NCBI GenBank assembly: GCA_031553835.1
Contig: JAVBKX010000003.1
Coordinates: forward strand, 1 to 64,000
DNA: 64,000 nucleotides
Source: JAVBKX01 sp031553835
Lineage (GTDB): Bacteria; Bacteroidota; Bacteroidia; Bacteroidales; Azobacteroidaceae
Direction: 5' to 3'
The translations under genes were made by a program, and so were the position numbers. Shown piece by piece: positions 26,138 through 34,255 of this stretch; the first letter of the stretch is position 1, and each line of letters starts with the position of its first letter. Below the pieces are notes generated by a model, which did not search any database, was not told where the DNA came from, and was given only the letters and a program-made list of their open reading frames with translations.

Positions 26138-28888
26138 TCATTGAATTAATATTTTTTTTGTATCGGGCACTTTGTTTTCTTTTGAAAACTTAACAATGTA
26201 AACCCCTTGAAGATTGTTGACATCAATTTCTTCCCTGCTTTTTTGATAGAGAAATATTTCCTTCACTTTTGTACCGGTAATATTGTAGATGCTAACATCA
26301 GAGGCATCGTCACACGCCAGGACAATTTTTTTACCGATCACATAAGCATTGCTTCCTGATTCCTCATTTACTTTGGTAAAACCTGTCTGTATTTTGTCTG
26401 TATCTTCATAGGTTAATTCGACAACGATCTTATTTTTAGTAAAAGTACCGTTTGTATTCGAAGTACCTGAAAGAAATTTGTAACCAACAGCACCCAGATT
26501 TTCAGGAATGACATTATAGTTTTCTCCTTCATTTCCATACAAATATTTGGTTGGGTAAGCAATATATCCTTTGTTGGTTACATATCGTATTTCCACCTTA
26601 CATTCATTGGGCTGGATATTGGTACGGGCGCTTCCTCTGGCAATTCCCAGGGCGCGTGCACCAGCATAGAGTCCATCCACGTCAAAACTGTTTAAAATAC
26701 CGTTGGGGTTCGGTGAGAGGTTCAGTACCAGGGTATTGTGTTGCTCAGACATGTGTTCGTAGCCTTTCTTGATATCATCGGCAGATTTCACACCGGCTAT
26801 GTTTTGCTTGGAACTCCAAAACCAGGAATTGTTAATGCATATGGTAGCTTCAAATGGTAGATAATAATCATTTCCTTCGTATTTGTAAACTTTGGGATCA
26901 GCATTTGCTCCGGGTCTTGTGAAGTGCGGGTCGGCCAACCTGAAATCACTGGGGAAATACTGAGCTTCTTCTCCTCCCTGGGTTTGATCCGGCATGGTAG
27001 CGATTGTCCAGTTCACGGCAAACTGACAGGTGGGTTGTAAAGATTTTACAGTATTGTAAAGCCTTGAAAATTCCCAGTCTTTATTTTTCTTCATCCAGGT
27101 ACCGTCAATCCAAAATTCGGAGATTTCGCCATAACGTCCGTCCATCAATTCGGTTACTTGTGCCAAAGCAAAGTCATTGTAAAGCTGGTTGAGGGCAACC
27201 TTGTCGAGACCTGTACTTTCTCTAGTGTGATTTCTATCCCAGTTACGGTCCCAGGCAGAATAATACAATCCCAATTTGATTCCGTATTTTTTACAGGCAT
27301 CCGAAACTTCTTTTACAATATCACGTTTGTCTCCGTCGCGTCCTGTGTTATTGATATTGTAAGTACCGACAGCCGTATTCCACAAAGCAAATCCTTCGTG
27401 ATGTTTAGCTACAAGAACTACAAAATTCATTCCTCCTTCGTATGCTGCTTTTACCCATGATTCGGGATCAAGTGTAGCTAAATTTGGATTATAGGTTGAT
27501 TCGGAATAACTACCGTCTGTCCATTCTTCTCCGACAAACGTATTAAGTCCGTAGTGGATAAACATACCATATTTCAGGTCGGCTTTCCTGATTTGATAAA
27601 CATTCGGAGTAGTAGCAGGTTCCTGCTTGATCCATGACGGATTTTCCGGTCTGGCAGCTGTAAAGTCCTTGCTTTCAATGGCAGAAGCATCTTCGAAAAC
27701 CATAATCTCATCTACATTGATACCTTCGGAGTTGCAATCGTTAAAGCTTATTTTTATGTATTTCATTGTAATCATTTCTCCAACAGCGCTTACGTAATAA
27801 TCAGCGCAGTCTTTCTGACGCCATAGCGTCCACGTTTGTCCGTCATTTGAAACGGAAATGGAAACATCGGATAAGCGATCGGCATATTTTGGAGTTGAAA
27901 AAATAGCAACCTGGTTGAATTTCCGGGGAGAGCTGAATTCTATTTGAAACCAGAATTCTGTTCCGGAAGTAGTGGCCCAACGGGAATAAAAATTTCCGTC
28001 AAGTGCATTTGCGGCTTCATAACCGGCGCTGTAAAATGCACTGGCAGTTCCTGTGGTTGCGGATAATACCAGGTTTGTTTTTTCTTCCAGGGCGTTGATG
28101 GCATCTATCAGATTATCTGTAGCAGCGATAATAGCAGGAATATCTTTTGATTCATTATCAACCAATTCCTGGGCTTTATTAATTTCTGTGGTCAAGGCTT
28201 GCCAGCTTCCGTCGGTAAATAAGTAGAATTTACGGGCTTTTGCCAAAGCCAATTGTTCTTTAAGATATTGCATATCTTCATCATTGCTTTGAGAATGATC
28301 TTGCAGTAAAACGATTTTGCCTAATCCCCAATAATCTGGGTCTCCATAGCTACTGTTGGCTTTGATTCTTATAAAACGGGCAGTAACTTTGACGTTAATG
28401 ATTTTTTGTGCTAAACAGGCATTTCCAGTACCATCACTTTGCGGAATCTCATAATTTCCTAAAGTGCTCCAGGTGCCGTCAGTTCCGTCGTTTGAATCGG
28501 CCGAATAAGTGATGGTGATATCTTTGATCTCCCGGTTGCCCGAACCTCCCTGGCATAAATTCCAGATATACATTTCGGAAATTGGGATTGCTTTTCCAAG
28601 GTCAAGGAGCAGCCAGAGATTTGATTTATCTCCTGCATTTGTATGCCAAATTTTGTCCCAACTTGTCCTTTTGAAAGTAGTGTTTGCCAAATCTGTCGGA
28701 GGATCCGGGTTAAAACCATCCATGTCAACCAGGTATTTCGGAGACATGCCAAAATCAGGGTAGGTATCGGCAGCTGTAATTTTTTTTACTTCAATCACAT
28801 CATCTGCCGCCATTGTGAAAAAAGATCCATACGAAAACAAGAACAGTAAGAATCCTTTTAATAAGGTAGAATTAATTACATTCCTCAT
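26138..28888 (-). CDS. Secreted GH29 alpha-L-fucosidase with discoidin domains and T9SS tail
   Basis: The 916-residue product starts with a signal peptide (cleavage likely near FFTMAA). Two F5/8 type C (discoidin) sugar-binding domains follow (about 35-195 and 275-400), separated by a helical linker. The GH29 barrel covers about 410-770, with LKYGMFIHYGLNTF, VAKHHEGFALW and the nucleophile Asp at residue 595 in EFWIDGTW. A ~70-residue segment (about 775-840, VEIRYVTNKGYIAYPTKYLY) resembles a MucBP-like beta-grasp. The end (about 845-916) is a type A T9SS sorting domain with YNITGTKVKEIF and GVYIVKFS. It would release terminal L-fucose outside the cell. An AraC regulator is divergent to it. 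Confidence 0.88.
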   Translation of the reverse strand: MRNVINSTLLKGFLLFLFSYGSFFTMAADDVIEVKKITAADTYPDFGMSPKYLVDMDGFNPDPPTDLANTTFKRTSWDKIWHTNAGDKSNLWLLLDLGKAIPISEMYIWNLCQGGSGNREIKDITITYSADSNDGTDGTWSTLGNYEIPQSDGTGNACLAQKIINVKVTARFIRIKANSSYGDPDYWGLGKIVLLQDHSQSNDEDMQYLKEQLALAKARKFYLFTDGSWQALTTEINKAQELVDNESKDIPAIIAATDNLIDAINALEEKTNLVLSATTGTASAFYSAGYEAANALDGNFYSRWATTSGTEFWFQIEFSSPRKFNQVAIFSTPKYADRLSDVSISVSNDGQTWTLWRQKDCADYYVSAVGEMITMKYIKISFNDCNSEGINVDEIMVFEDASAIESKDFTAARPENPSWIKQEPATTPNVYQIRKADLKYGMFIHYGLNTFVGEEWTDGSYSESTYNPNLATLDPESWVKAAYEGGMNFVVLVAKHHEGFALWNTAVGTYNINNTGRDGDKRDIVKEVSDACKKYGIKLGLYYSAWDRNWDRNHTRESTGLDKVALNQLYNDFALAQVTELMDGRYGEISEFWIDGTWMKKNKDWEFSRLYNTVKSLQPTCQFAVNWTIATMPDQTQGGEEAQYFPSDFRLADPHFTRPGANADPKVYKYEGNDYYLPFEATICINNSWFWSSKQNIAGVKSADDIKKGYEHMSEQHNTLVLNLSPNPNGILNSFDVDGLYAGARALGIARGSARTNIQPNECKVEIRYVTNKGYIAYPTKYLYGNEGENYNVIPENLGAVGYKFLSGTSNTNGTFTKNKIVVELTYEDTDKIQTGFTKVNEESGSNAYVIGKKIVLACDDASDVSIYNITGTKVKEIFLYQKSREEIDVNNLQGVYIVKFSKENKVPDTKKILIQ

Positions 28889-29020
28889 GGTTATTTATTT
28901 AAAGATTAATGATTTATTTTTTGTGGATTTCACACCAACAAAAGTATTGATGAAGAAATTAAAAAGAAATGGACAAAAAGAGGTATTTGATGGATTATTC
29001 AATGATTTAAAAATATACAT

Positions 29021-29028
29021 TATATTTG
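29021..29028 (+). promoter_or_regulatory. Candidate -7 box for the AraC regulator gene
   Basis: TATATTTG ends 11 bases before the ATG at 29040. This placement rules out the longer reading frame start at 28815, which would lie inside the divergent fucosidase gene. Confidence 0.6.
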
Positions 29029-29039
29029 CAGAAAAAACA

Positions 29040-29948
29040 ATGGCTAAAAAGAGAATCCGTATACGGCATGGTTTTGAAGGGGAAAAGCTAATCAGCATCC
29101 CGGTTTCGGTATTGACAAAAACGATCCAGAATACTCCTTTTTGTCCTGTATATATCACTCATATCGGTTATTATCCTAATGCCCGTTATCATTACAGGGA
29201 CAGGCGAAATGGTTGTGATGACAATATCCTCTTTTATTGTTTACGGGGGAAAGGATATTATATGCTTGGCGGTGTTAAATATGAGATACATGCCAATCAA
29301 TTTGTGATTATCCCGGCAACCACTAAACCATTGTCGTATTGGGCTAATCAGAATGACCCATGGACCATTTACTGGGTGCATTTTACCGGAGGCGGACTCC
29401 CGGCATTGAATCTGTTACTTCGTATAGGGATGGACAATTCTCCGGTTTATATCCCTTATAATAAGGAAGGGGTTAAAATCTGGAATAAAATGTATGATAG
29501 CCTTAGTCAGGGATATAGTATTGAGAATATGGCGAATGCCAATTTTTGCCTGTATCATTTTATTGCCACTTTTATTTATTCCCAGAAACATCATATACGT
29601 GAAGAAGACGATTATATTGAAAAAGACTTGGTTGGCAAAGCTATTGATTTTATGAAACAGAATCTGGATAAAAAATTAAGTGTTAAAGAAATTGCTGAAT
29701 ATAATCATTTGTCGGAGTCCCATTTTTCCAAACGATTTCACATGTCAACAGGGATGTCTCCTATAGATTATTTTATCCATTTAAGAATGCAGCAGGCTTG
29801 TCATTTGTTGCATACCACCGATCTTCGGATCAAGCAAATTGCCGGTATGCTGGGGTATGAAGATCCGTATTACTTCTCGAGAATTTTTAAAAAGTCCATG
29901 AATACTTCTCCGGAAGATTACCGGATTTCTATCAAAAAGATTTTTTAA
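29040..29948 (+). CDS. AraC-family transcriptional regulator
   Basis: The 302-residue protein has an N-terminal cupin-like sensor domain (about 15-160: NILFYCLRGKGYYMLGG, YEIHANQFVIIPA, WTIYWVHFTGG) and a C-terminal pair of helix-turn-helix motifs (about 200-300: LSVKEIAEYNHLSESHFSKRF and IKQIAGMLGYEDPYYFSRIFKK, ending SPEDYR). I start it at 29040 because MAKKRIRIRHGF fits the family and a -7 box lies just upstream; an in-frame Met at 28815 would add 75 unrelated residues. The sensor domain presumably binds a sugar or its breakdown product. Its position suggests control of the divergent fucosidase gene. Confidence 0.88.
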   Translation: MAKKRIRIRHGFEGEKLISIPVSVLTKTIQNTPFCPVYITHIGYYPNARYHYRDRRNGCDDNILFYCLRGKGYYMLGGVKYEIHANQFVIIPATTKPLSYWANQNDPWTIYWVHFTGGGLPALNLLLRIGMDNSPVYIPYNKEGVKIWNKMYDSLSQGYSIENMANANFCLYHFIATFIYSQKHHIREEDDYIEKDLVGKAIDFMKQNLDKKLSVKEIAEYNHLSESHFSKRFHMSTGMSPIDYFIHLRMQQACHLLHTTDLRIKQIAGMLGYEDPYYFSRIFKKSMNTSPEDYRISIKKIF

Positions 29949-30100
29949 CGGCCTGTCGGGTTAATAACTGGAAACAAGGCCATAAAAGAAGATAAAAATG
30001 CATATAAGAAGCTCTGAATAGACATAATGATTTTGGCGTATTGCGCCGATTGGATAAACCATAACAATTGTCAGTCCCTCAAAGATTTCTCTGGTATTAA

Positions 30101-31309
30101 TTACGGGATTGCCATCCGGGCTACTTGACCAAATCTTGTATCATCGGGGTCAATATTCATATAGTCAAAATAGAGCTGAGACATAATGGTATAGGAGGAA
30201 GAACCTACGTATTTACCAATGAGTACTCCATTCTTATTTTTGCCATACACAACAATCTTGTAACTGTTATTTCCTAAGTTTATACGGCTGTATATATCTT
30301 CAGTAATGGCGTCATTGTTGGCTATAAGCTTGAGGTTACTCAACGAAGTAAATACGCCGGATCCTGCAAAACTTCCAAAATATGCTACAATTTTCGAAGG
30401 ATCATTAGCATAATCATAAGAACCGTTACCTATCGCATTTCTGGCTAAAATTGCAGCCTCGGCCTCTTTTTTCACACCGGATATGATTAAAGGTGTATTG
30501 TATGAAAAAGGAACCACAGCATCGTAATAGATAAAATCCATATAATCAATCGTAAGGTTAGAATTATAGGACACATTAGTTACTTCACTGATGTTATATA
30601 TGTTTGTTCCTTTTTTCTTATCTTCGGTGACTTTCATGATATATGCCAGGCAAAAGCCTGCCTTTTTTAAGTTATAGTCATCCGCAGAGGTTACCCCTGC
30701 TTGTTTAACTTCAATGATTATATGTGGAGCACTGCCTGCCAAAACAGTAACAATAGCAGTTCGTTCCGCCGATCCGGTATTAGCTGAAGCTGTTATTGTG
30801 AAGGTGTTTCCATTTTTGGCAACTGTGCACCAAGTCTGGTTGCTTACCACATTCCATGACGACTGGTTGGTGGTCACAGTTTTTGCTTCACTTGTACCCC
30901 CTGTACTTGTAAAGGTAAACGGTGCACTTGTATCAATATTGACGGATAACTGAGCACCCACTCCTGCCTGCGTAACGTTGATGGTGACAGATTTTGCCGT
31001 ACCTGCCGTTACCGTAATTACAGCAGACGCAGGCGATGTTGCAGACGTGTTGGGAACTGCTGTAACTGTAAACCTGTCATTACTTTTGGTTACCGAACAC
31101 CACGATTGAGATGAAGCGGCATCCCATGACGATTGGTTAGTTGTAACAACTACTTCATGCGATTCTACAGCCTGTGCTGTAAATGACAGTGCAACGGGAG
31201 CTACAGATAATGTCGGTTCAACTTCGGGTTCGTCCCCGTTCTTGTCACATGAGATAACAATTGCTGTTAATACTAACAGACCGACTAATAAATGTAACTT
31301 AATTTGCAT
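30101..31309 (-). CDS. BACON-domain lipoprotein
   Basis: The 402-residue protein has a lipobox (TAIVISC; Cys near residue 21). Two BACON domains follow: ALSFTAQAVESHEVVVTTNQSSWDA...SWCSVTK (about 33-117) and a second with TNQSSWNVVSNQTWCTVAKNG (about 118-205). The last ~195 residues, beginning ADDYNLKKAGFCLAYIMKV, belong to no family I recognise. BACON domains occur in surface glycan-binding proteins and glycosidases of Bacteroidota and may bind mucin or simply act as spacers. The gene is divergent from the histidine kinase gene; the shared promoter region holds dyads that may couple the two. Confidence 0.82.
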   Translation of the reverse strand: MQIKLHLLVGLLVLTAIVISCDKNGDEPEVEPTLSVAPVALSFTAQAVESHEVVVTTNQSSWDAASSQSWCSVTKSNDRFTVTAVPNTSATSPASAVITVTAGTAKSVTINVTQAGVGAQLSVNIDTSAPFTFTSTGGTSEAKTVTTNQSSWNVVSNQTWCTVAKNGNTFTITASANTGSAERTAIVTVLAGSAPHIIIEVKQAGVTSADDYNLKKAGFCLAYIMKVTEDKKKGTNIYNISEVTNVSYNSNLTIDYMDFIYYDAVVPFSYNTPLIISGVKKEAEAAILARNAIGNGSYDYANDPSKIVAYFGSFAGSGVFTSLSNLKLIANNDAITEDIYSRINLGNNSYKIVVYGKNKNGVLIGKYVGSSSYTIMSQLYFDYMNIDPDDTRFGQVARMAIP

Positions 31310-31408
31310 AATTTTTATGTTTAAATAATTAATAATAAACTATTTATCAGATTAATAATAGTGTAAAATTACGATGTAAAAGTATTTTGATTATCAATAT
31401 CCGTCAAT

Positions 31409-31461
31409 TACCCAAAAGAGTAGTTTTTGCAGTCCTTATGAGAAACTTACCCTTTTGGGTA
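31409..31461. promoter_or_regulatory. Paired dyads TACCC-N4-GGGTA, candidate operators
   Basis: TACCCTTTTGGGTA (31448-31461) is a perfect TACCC-N4-GGGTA dyad and TACCCAAAAGAGTA (31409-31422) matches it with one changed base. Centres are 39 bases apart. They lie between the BACON lipoprotein gene and the histidine kinase gene, where a LuxR-type response regulator dimer could bind. The length and TAC half-sites recall NarL-type sites; this is inference. Confidence 0.55.
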
Positions 31462-31485
31462 GTAGGGTGATCTGCGAAAAATCAG

Positions 31486-31493
31486 TAATTTTG
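31486..31493 (+). promoter_or_regulatory. Candidate -7 box for the histidine kinase operon
   Basis: TAATTTTG matches TAnnTTTG and lies 22 bases before the ATG at 31516. The perfect dyad at 31448-31461 lies about 25-38 bases upstream, in a position to act as an activator or repressor site. Confidence 0.5.
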
Positions 31494-31515
31494 TAGAACT
31501 TAAAATATGTAGTCT

Positions 31516-33330
31516 ATGAAGCATATACTTACCCTTTGTTTATTCATTTTTCTGGCATTGAATGCTACCGGGCAATCTCAAAACGTTGATTCGTTAGTAA
31601 ATGTATTGGAAACGCAGGAATTGAACCCTGATGAACAAATGGCTATTTATAGCAAGATATGTCAGGCATACATATATAATGACCCGGATAAAGTTCTTGA
31701 ATATGCAAAAAAAGGATTGGCACTTGCCGAAAAAGTAAAGAATAAGGTTCGGACATCAAAGTTCAATGATGATTTAGGAAAAGCCTATCTTATAAAAAGT
31801 AAGTATGATACGGCTCTTGTCTATTTTAATATATCACTTGATTTAGCCAAAGAAACCAAAGATAAGGAACAAGAAGCATGTGTATATCTAAGTTTGGGTG
31901 TTTTATACAGATATCAGAGTAGTTTGACCACGGCATTAGAGTATTACATGAAAGCATTGCCGATTTACGAGAGTACGGGAAATAAAAAAAATATTACAAT
32001 GATTTTGGGAAATATCGGGAGTATCCACCGAACATTAAGCAATCCGGAGCGCGCATTGTATTATTTAAAACAAGCCGAGGCAATAGCCGAACCAGTTGAT
32101 AACCCTCTTGGCACAATGAATACTTATTTTGAGTTGGGTTGTATTTATATGAATATGGAAGAAGATGAAAAAGGATTGGACTATCTGCAAAAAGTCAATG
32201 AAATTGCACGTAAGACGGGAAATAAAAGCTACGAAGCCGCCGGTATGCAGGCCTTGGGAGAATATTACATGCGGATTGAAAATTATGATAAAGCAATAGA
32301 GTGCGCCAACGAATGCTTGCGTGTAGGAAAAATAACGGGTGGTTCGAGCTTGATTATCGGTTCCTATTCCACATTATCGCAGATTTACGCAATACAAGGT
32401 AATTGGAAAGAATGTGAAGTGACCGCTTATGAAGCTTGGAAAACAGATTCTACGGATATGCATAATATTCCGGGCATACTTTATAACTTAATTTCTTCCA
32501 ACATTCATTTGGGCAATAAAGACAAGGCAATCGATTTTCTATCGCATTTCTATGACTTACATATGAAAAATAACGATGAAAATCTTCACGACATTCTGAT
32601 GGATATGGAAGTCAAATACGAAACAGAAAAGAAAGAAATGCAGATTGTTTCACTGGAAAAGGAGCAACGGTTATATGTTTGGCTTGGTATAACGGGTGTT
32701 TTACTCGCTTTTTCTTTGGCAACAGTGCTGTGGCTTAAGACAAGAAACTCGAAAAAAGAAAGGTTGTTGGTAGCTTCGAACGCCGTTCAGGATGGAGAAA
32801 TGGGAGAAAGGGAACGAATAGCAAGCGAGCTGCACGACCGTCTTCTCGGCACATTATCTGCTATAAAATCTGAACTTGGCGATACGGATACCGGCAACAA
32901 ACTCAACGGTTGTATAGAAGAGATACGCCGAATTTCACGCAACCTCATGCCCTTGCCTCTGCGTTTCGGCATAAAAACAGCATTGGAAGACTTTACTGCA
33001 CAATTTCCCAATGTGTATTTTCACTTTTTCGGTCGGGAAAAACGTATCGGAAAAAGATTGGAGTTTGTCATATATTGTTGCGTAAATGAACTTGTTACAA
33101 ATGCCATACGTCATTCCGGCGCAAAAAAAATCAATGTACAGATGGTACAAGGAGAAGACCATATTTCGCTTACTGTTCAAGACGATGGATGCGGATTCGA
33201 TGAAAAAACAGTAGTAAAAGGAGTCGGCTTAAAAAGTGTTCAGGATAGATTGACTTCGTGTAACGGAAAAATGGAAACTTTTTCTTCGCCAAACAAGGGA
33301 ACGGAAATTATCATCGAAATAAACATATAA
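31516..33330 (+). CDS. TPR-type sensor histidine kinase
   Basis: The 604-residue protein has a signal peptide (MKHILTLCLFIFLALNATGQ), then tetratricopeptide-like repeats up to about residue 375 (for example TALVYFNISLDLAKETKDKEQEACVYLSLG), one membrane helix (about 385-410, LYVWLGITGVLLAFSLATVLW) and a cytoplasmic HisKA_3 kinase. The phospho-acceptor His is residue 440 in ERIASELHDRLLGTL; an HATPase_c domain follows with the N-box CCVNELVTNAIRHSGA and DDGCGFDE. This NarL-type kinase would sense something in the periplasm through the repeats. The response regulator gene starts seven bases after it. Confidence 0.9.
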   Translation: MKHILTLCLFIFLALNATGQSQNVDSLVNVLETQELNPDEQMAIYSKICQAYIYNDPDKVLEYAKKGLALAEKVKNKVRTSKFNDDLGKAYLIKSKYDTALVYFNISLDLAKETKDKEQEACVYLSLGVLYRYQSSLTTALEYYMKALPIYESTGNKKNITMILGNIGSIHRTLSNPERALYYLKQAEAIAEPVDNPLGTMNTYFELGCIYMNMEEDEKGLDYLQKVNEIARKTGNKSYEAAGMQALGEYYMRIENYDKAIECANECLRVGKITGGSSLIIGSYSTLSQIYAIQGNWKECEVTAYEAWKTDSTDMHNIPGILYNLISSNIHLGNKDKAIDFLSHFYDLHMKNNDENLHDILMDMEVKYETEKKEMQIVSLEKEQRLYVWLGITGVLLAFSLATVLWLKTRNSKKERLLVASNAVQDGEMGERERIASELHDRLLGTLSAIKSELGDTDTGNKLNGCIEEIRRISRNLMPLPLRFGIKTALEDFTAQFPNVYFHFFGREKRIGKRLEFVIYCCVNELVTNAIRHSGAKKINVQMVQGEDHISLTVQDDGCGFDEKTVVKGVGLKSVQDRLTSCNGKMETFSSPNKGTEIIIEINI

Positions 33331-33337
33331 ATGAAAC

Positions 33338-33955
33338 ATGGTAGAGGTTCAAATTGCAGATGATCACCGAATGGTAGTGGAAAGTCTGAGCAGGCTGATT
33401 AATGAAACTAAAATAGCCCGGATTACAGATATATATTATGATTTGGCGACTTGCCGTGAAGGATTGACTAAAGGACTTCCCGACATTTTACTTCTTGATA
33501 TCGGCTTGCCCGATGGTGACGGGGTAGATTTTTGTGCCGAAATAAAGAAACAATACTCCGAATTGAAAATTATTATGCTTACAAGTTACAAGGAGTTCGG
33601 TATAGCCAAACGAGCCTTACATAACGGTGCACTCGGCTATATTCTCAAAAATGCAGAGAGCGAAGAAATGCTTATGGGGATAGAAGCCGTAAGTAAAGGA
33701 GAATTGTTCCTGTGTGACGAAATAGATATGTTGTTGAAAGAAAAAGCAAATGATGATATTATTTGGCTTTCCGACCGTGAAAGCGAGATTCTTAAATATG
33801 TTGCAGACGGCTATACCACAAAAGAAATAGCGGACTTTATTTTTCGTGATTCCGAAACCGTTAAATTTTTCAGAAAAAACCTGCTTATTAAACTCAATGC
33901 ACGAAATGTTGCCGAATTAATAAAAAAGGCATATGAAATGAAATTGATTTGGTAA
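33338..33955 (+). CDS. NarL/LuxR-type response regulator
   Basis: The 205-residue protein has a receiver domain with the phospho-acceptor Asp54 in LLLDIGLPDGDG, the conserved Thr/Ser in IIMLTSYKE, and Lys in GYILKNAESEEM. A LuxR-type HTH follows (about 140-200, LSDRESEILKYVADGYTTKEIADF), with most of its core residues. It pairs with the upstream TPR histidine kinase. The TACCC-N4-GGGTA dyads before the kinase gene are the best candidate sites for it, which would also link it to the divergent BACON lipoprotein gene. Confidence 0.92.
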   Translation: MVEVQIADDHRMVVESLSRLINETKIARITDIYYDLATCREGLTKGLPDILLLDIGLPDGDGVDFCAEIKKQYSELKIIMLTSYKEFGIAKRALHNGALGYILKNAESEEMLMGIEAVSKGELFLCDEIDMLLKEKANDDIIWLSDRESEILKYVADGYTTKEIADFIFRDSETVKFFRKNLLIKLNARNVAELIKKAYEMKLIW

Positions 33956-34129
33956 ACTGTTCGAATTCTGATCAAACGAATAAATTGATATTCTGCGAAC
34001 TATGCGCTATATTTTCCAATAAACTACTCGGCATAGGCGCTGCCTTGTCTTCGTCTCCTTGTCAACTGCAAAATTTCAACAAAAATAACAAACTATTTTG
34101 CAAGTACTGCACATCGAATGATTCCTTTT

Positions 34130-34175
34130 GCAAAGCAGGCGCTTTGCTTCCAGCCCGACAGAGGCAGCACCTCTG
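34130..34175. terminator. Two hairpins between the response regulator and GH3 genes
   Basis: GCAAAGC-aggc-GCTTTGC (34130-34147) and CAGAGG-cagca-CCTCTG (34159-34175) are perfect stems of 7 and 6 bp. Both lack a clear T-run, so termination is uncertain. They fall in the 291-base spacer 33956-34246, which otherwise holds only the repeat at 34179. Confidence 0.4.
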
Positions 34176-34178
34176 CCG

Positions 34179-34255
34179 AACATAAAAGCATCTGACTACG
34201 CCCATTAGGGGAATTCACCTTACGTAAGCAATATAATTGCTGATTATTATTCTGC
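34179..34255. repeat. Dispersed repeat, copy 2 (modules A then B), overlapping the GH3 stop codon
   Basis: Module A (34179-34211) and module B (34217-34255) match the copies at 25926-25958 and 25884-25924 with few changes, but in the opposite order. Module B loses one base in the palindrome (CCTTACGTAAG-CAATAT) and reaches into the GH3 gene, covering its stop codon and last codons. Confidence 0.75.

Noticed and set aside
28815..29039. 75-residue N-terminal extension of the AraC regulator
   Set aside because: It overlaps the divergent fucosidase start, and a -7 box at 29021 supports the start at 29040.
33949..34185. 78-residue reading frame after the response regulator
   Set aside because: It overlaps the regulator stop codon and spans hairpins and a repeat module; its composition does not look like protein.
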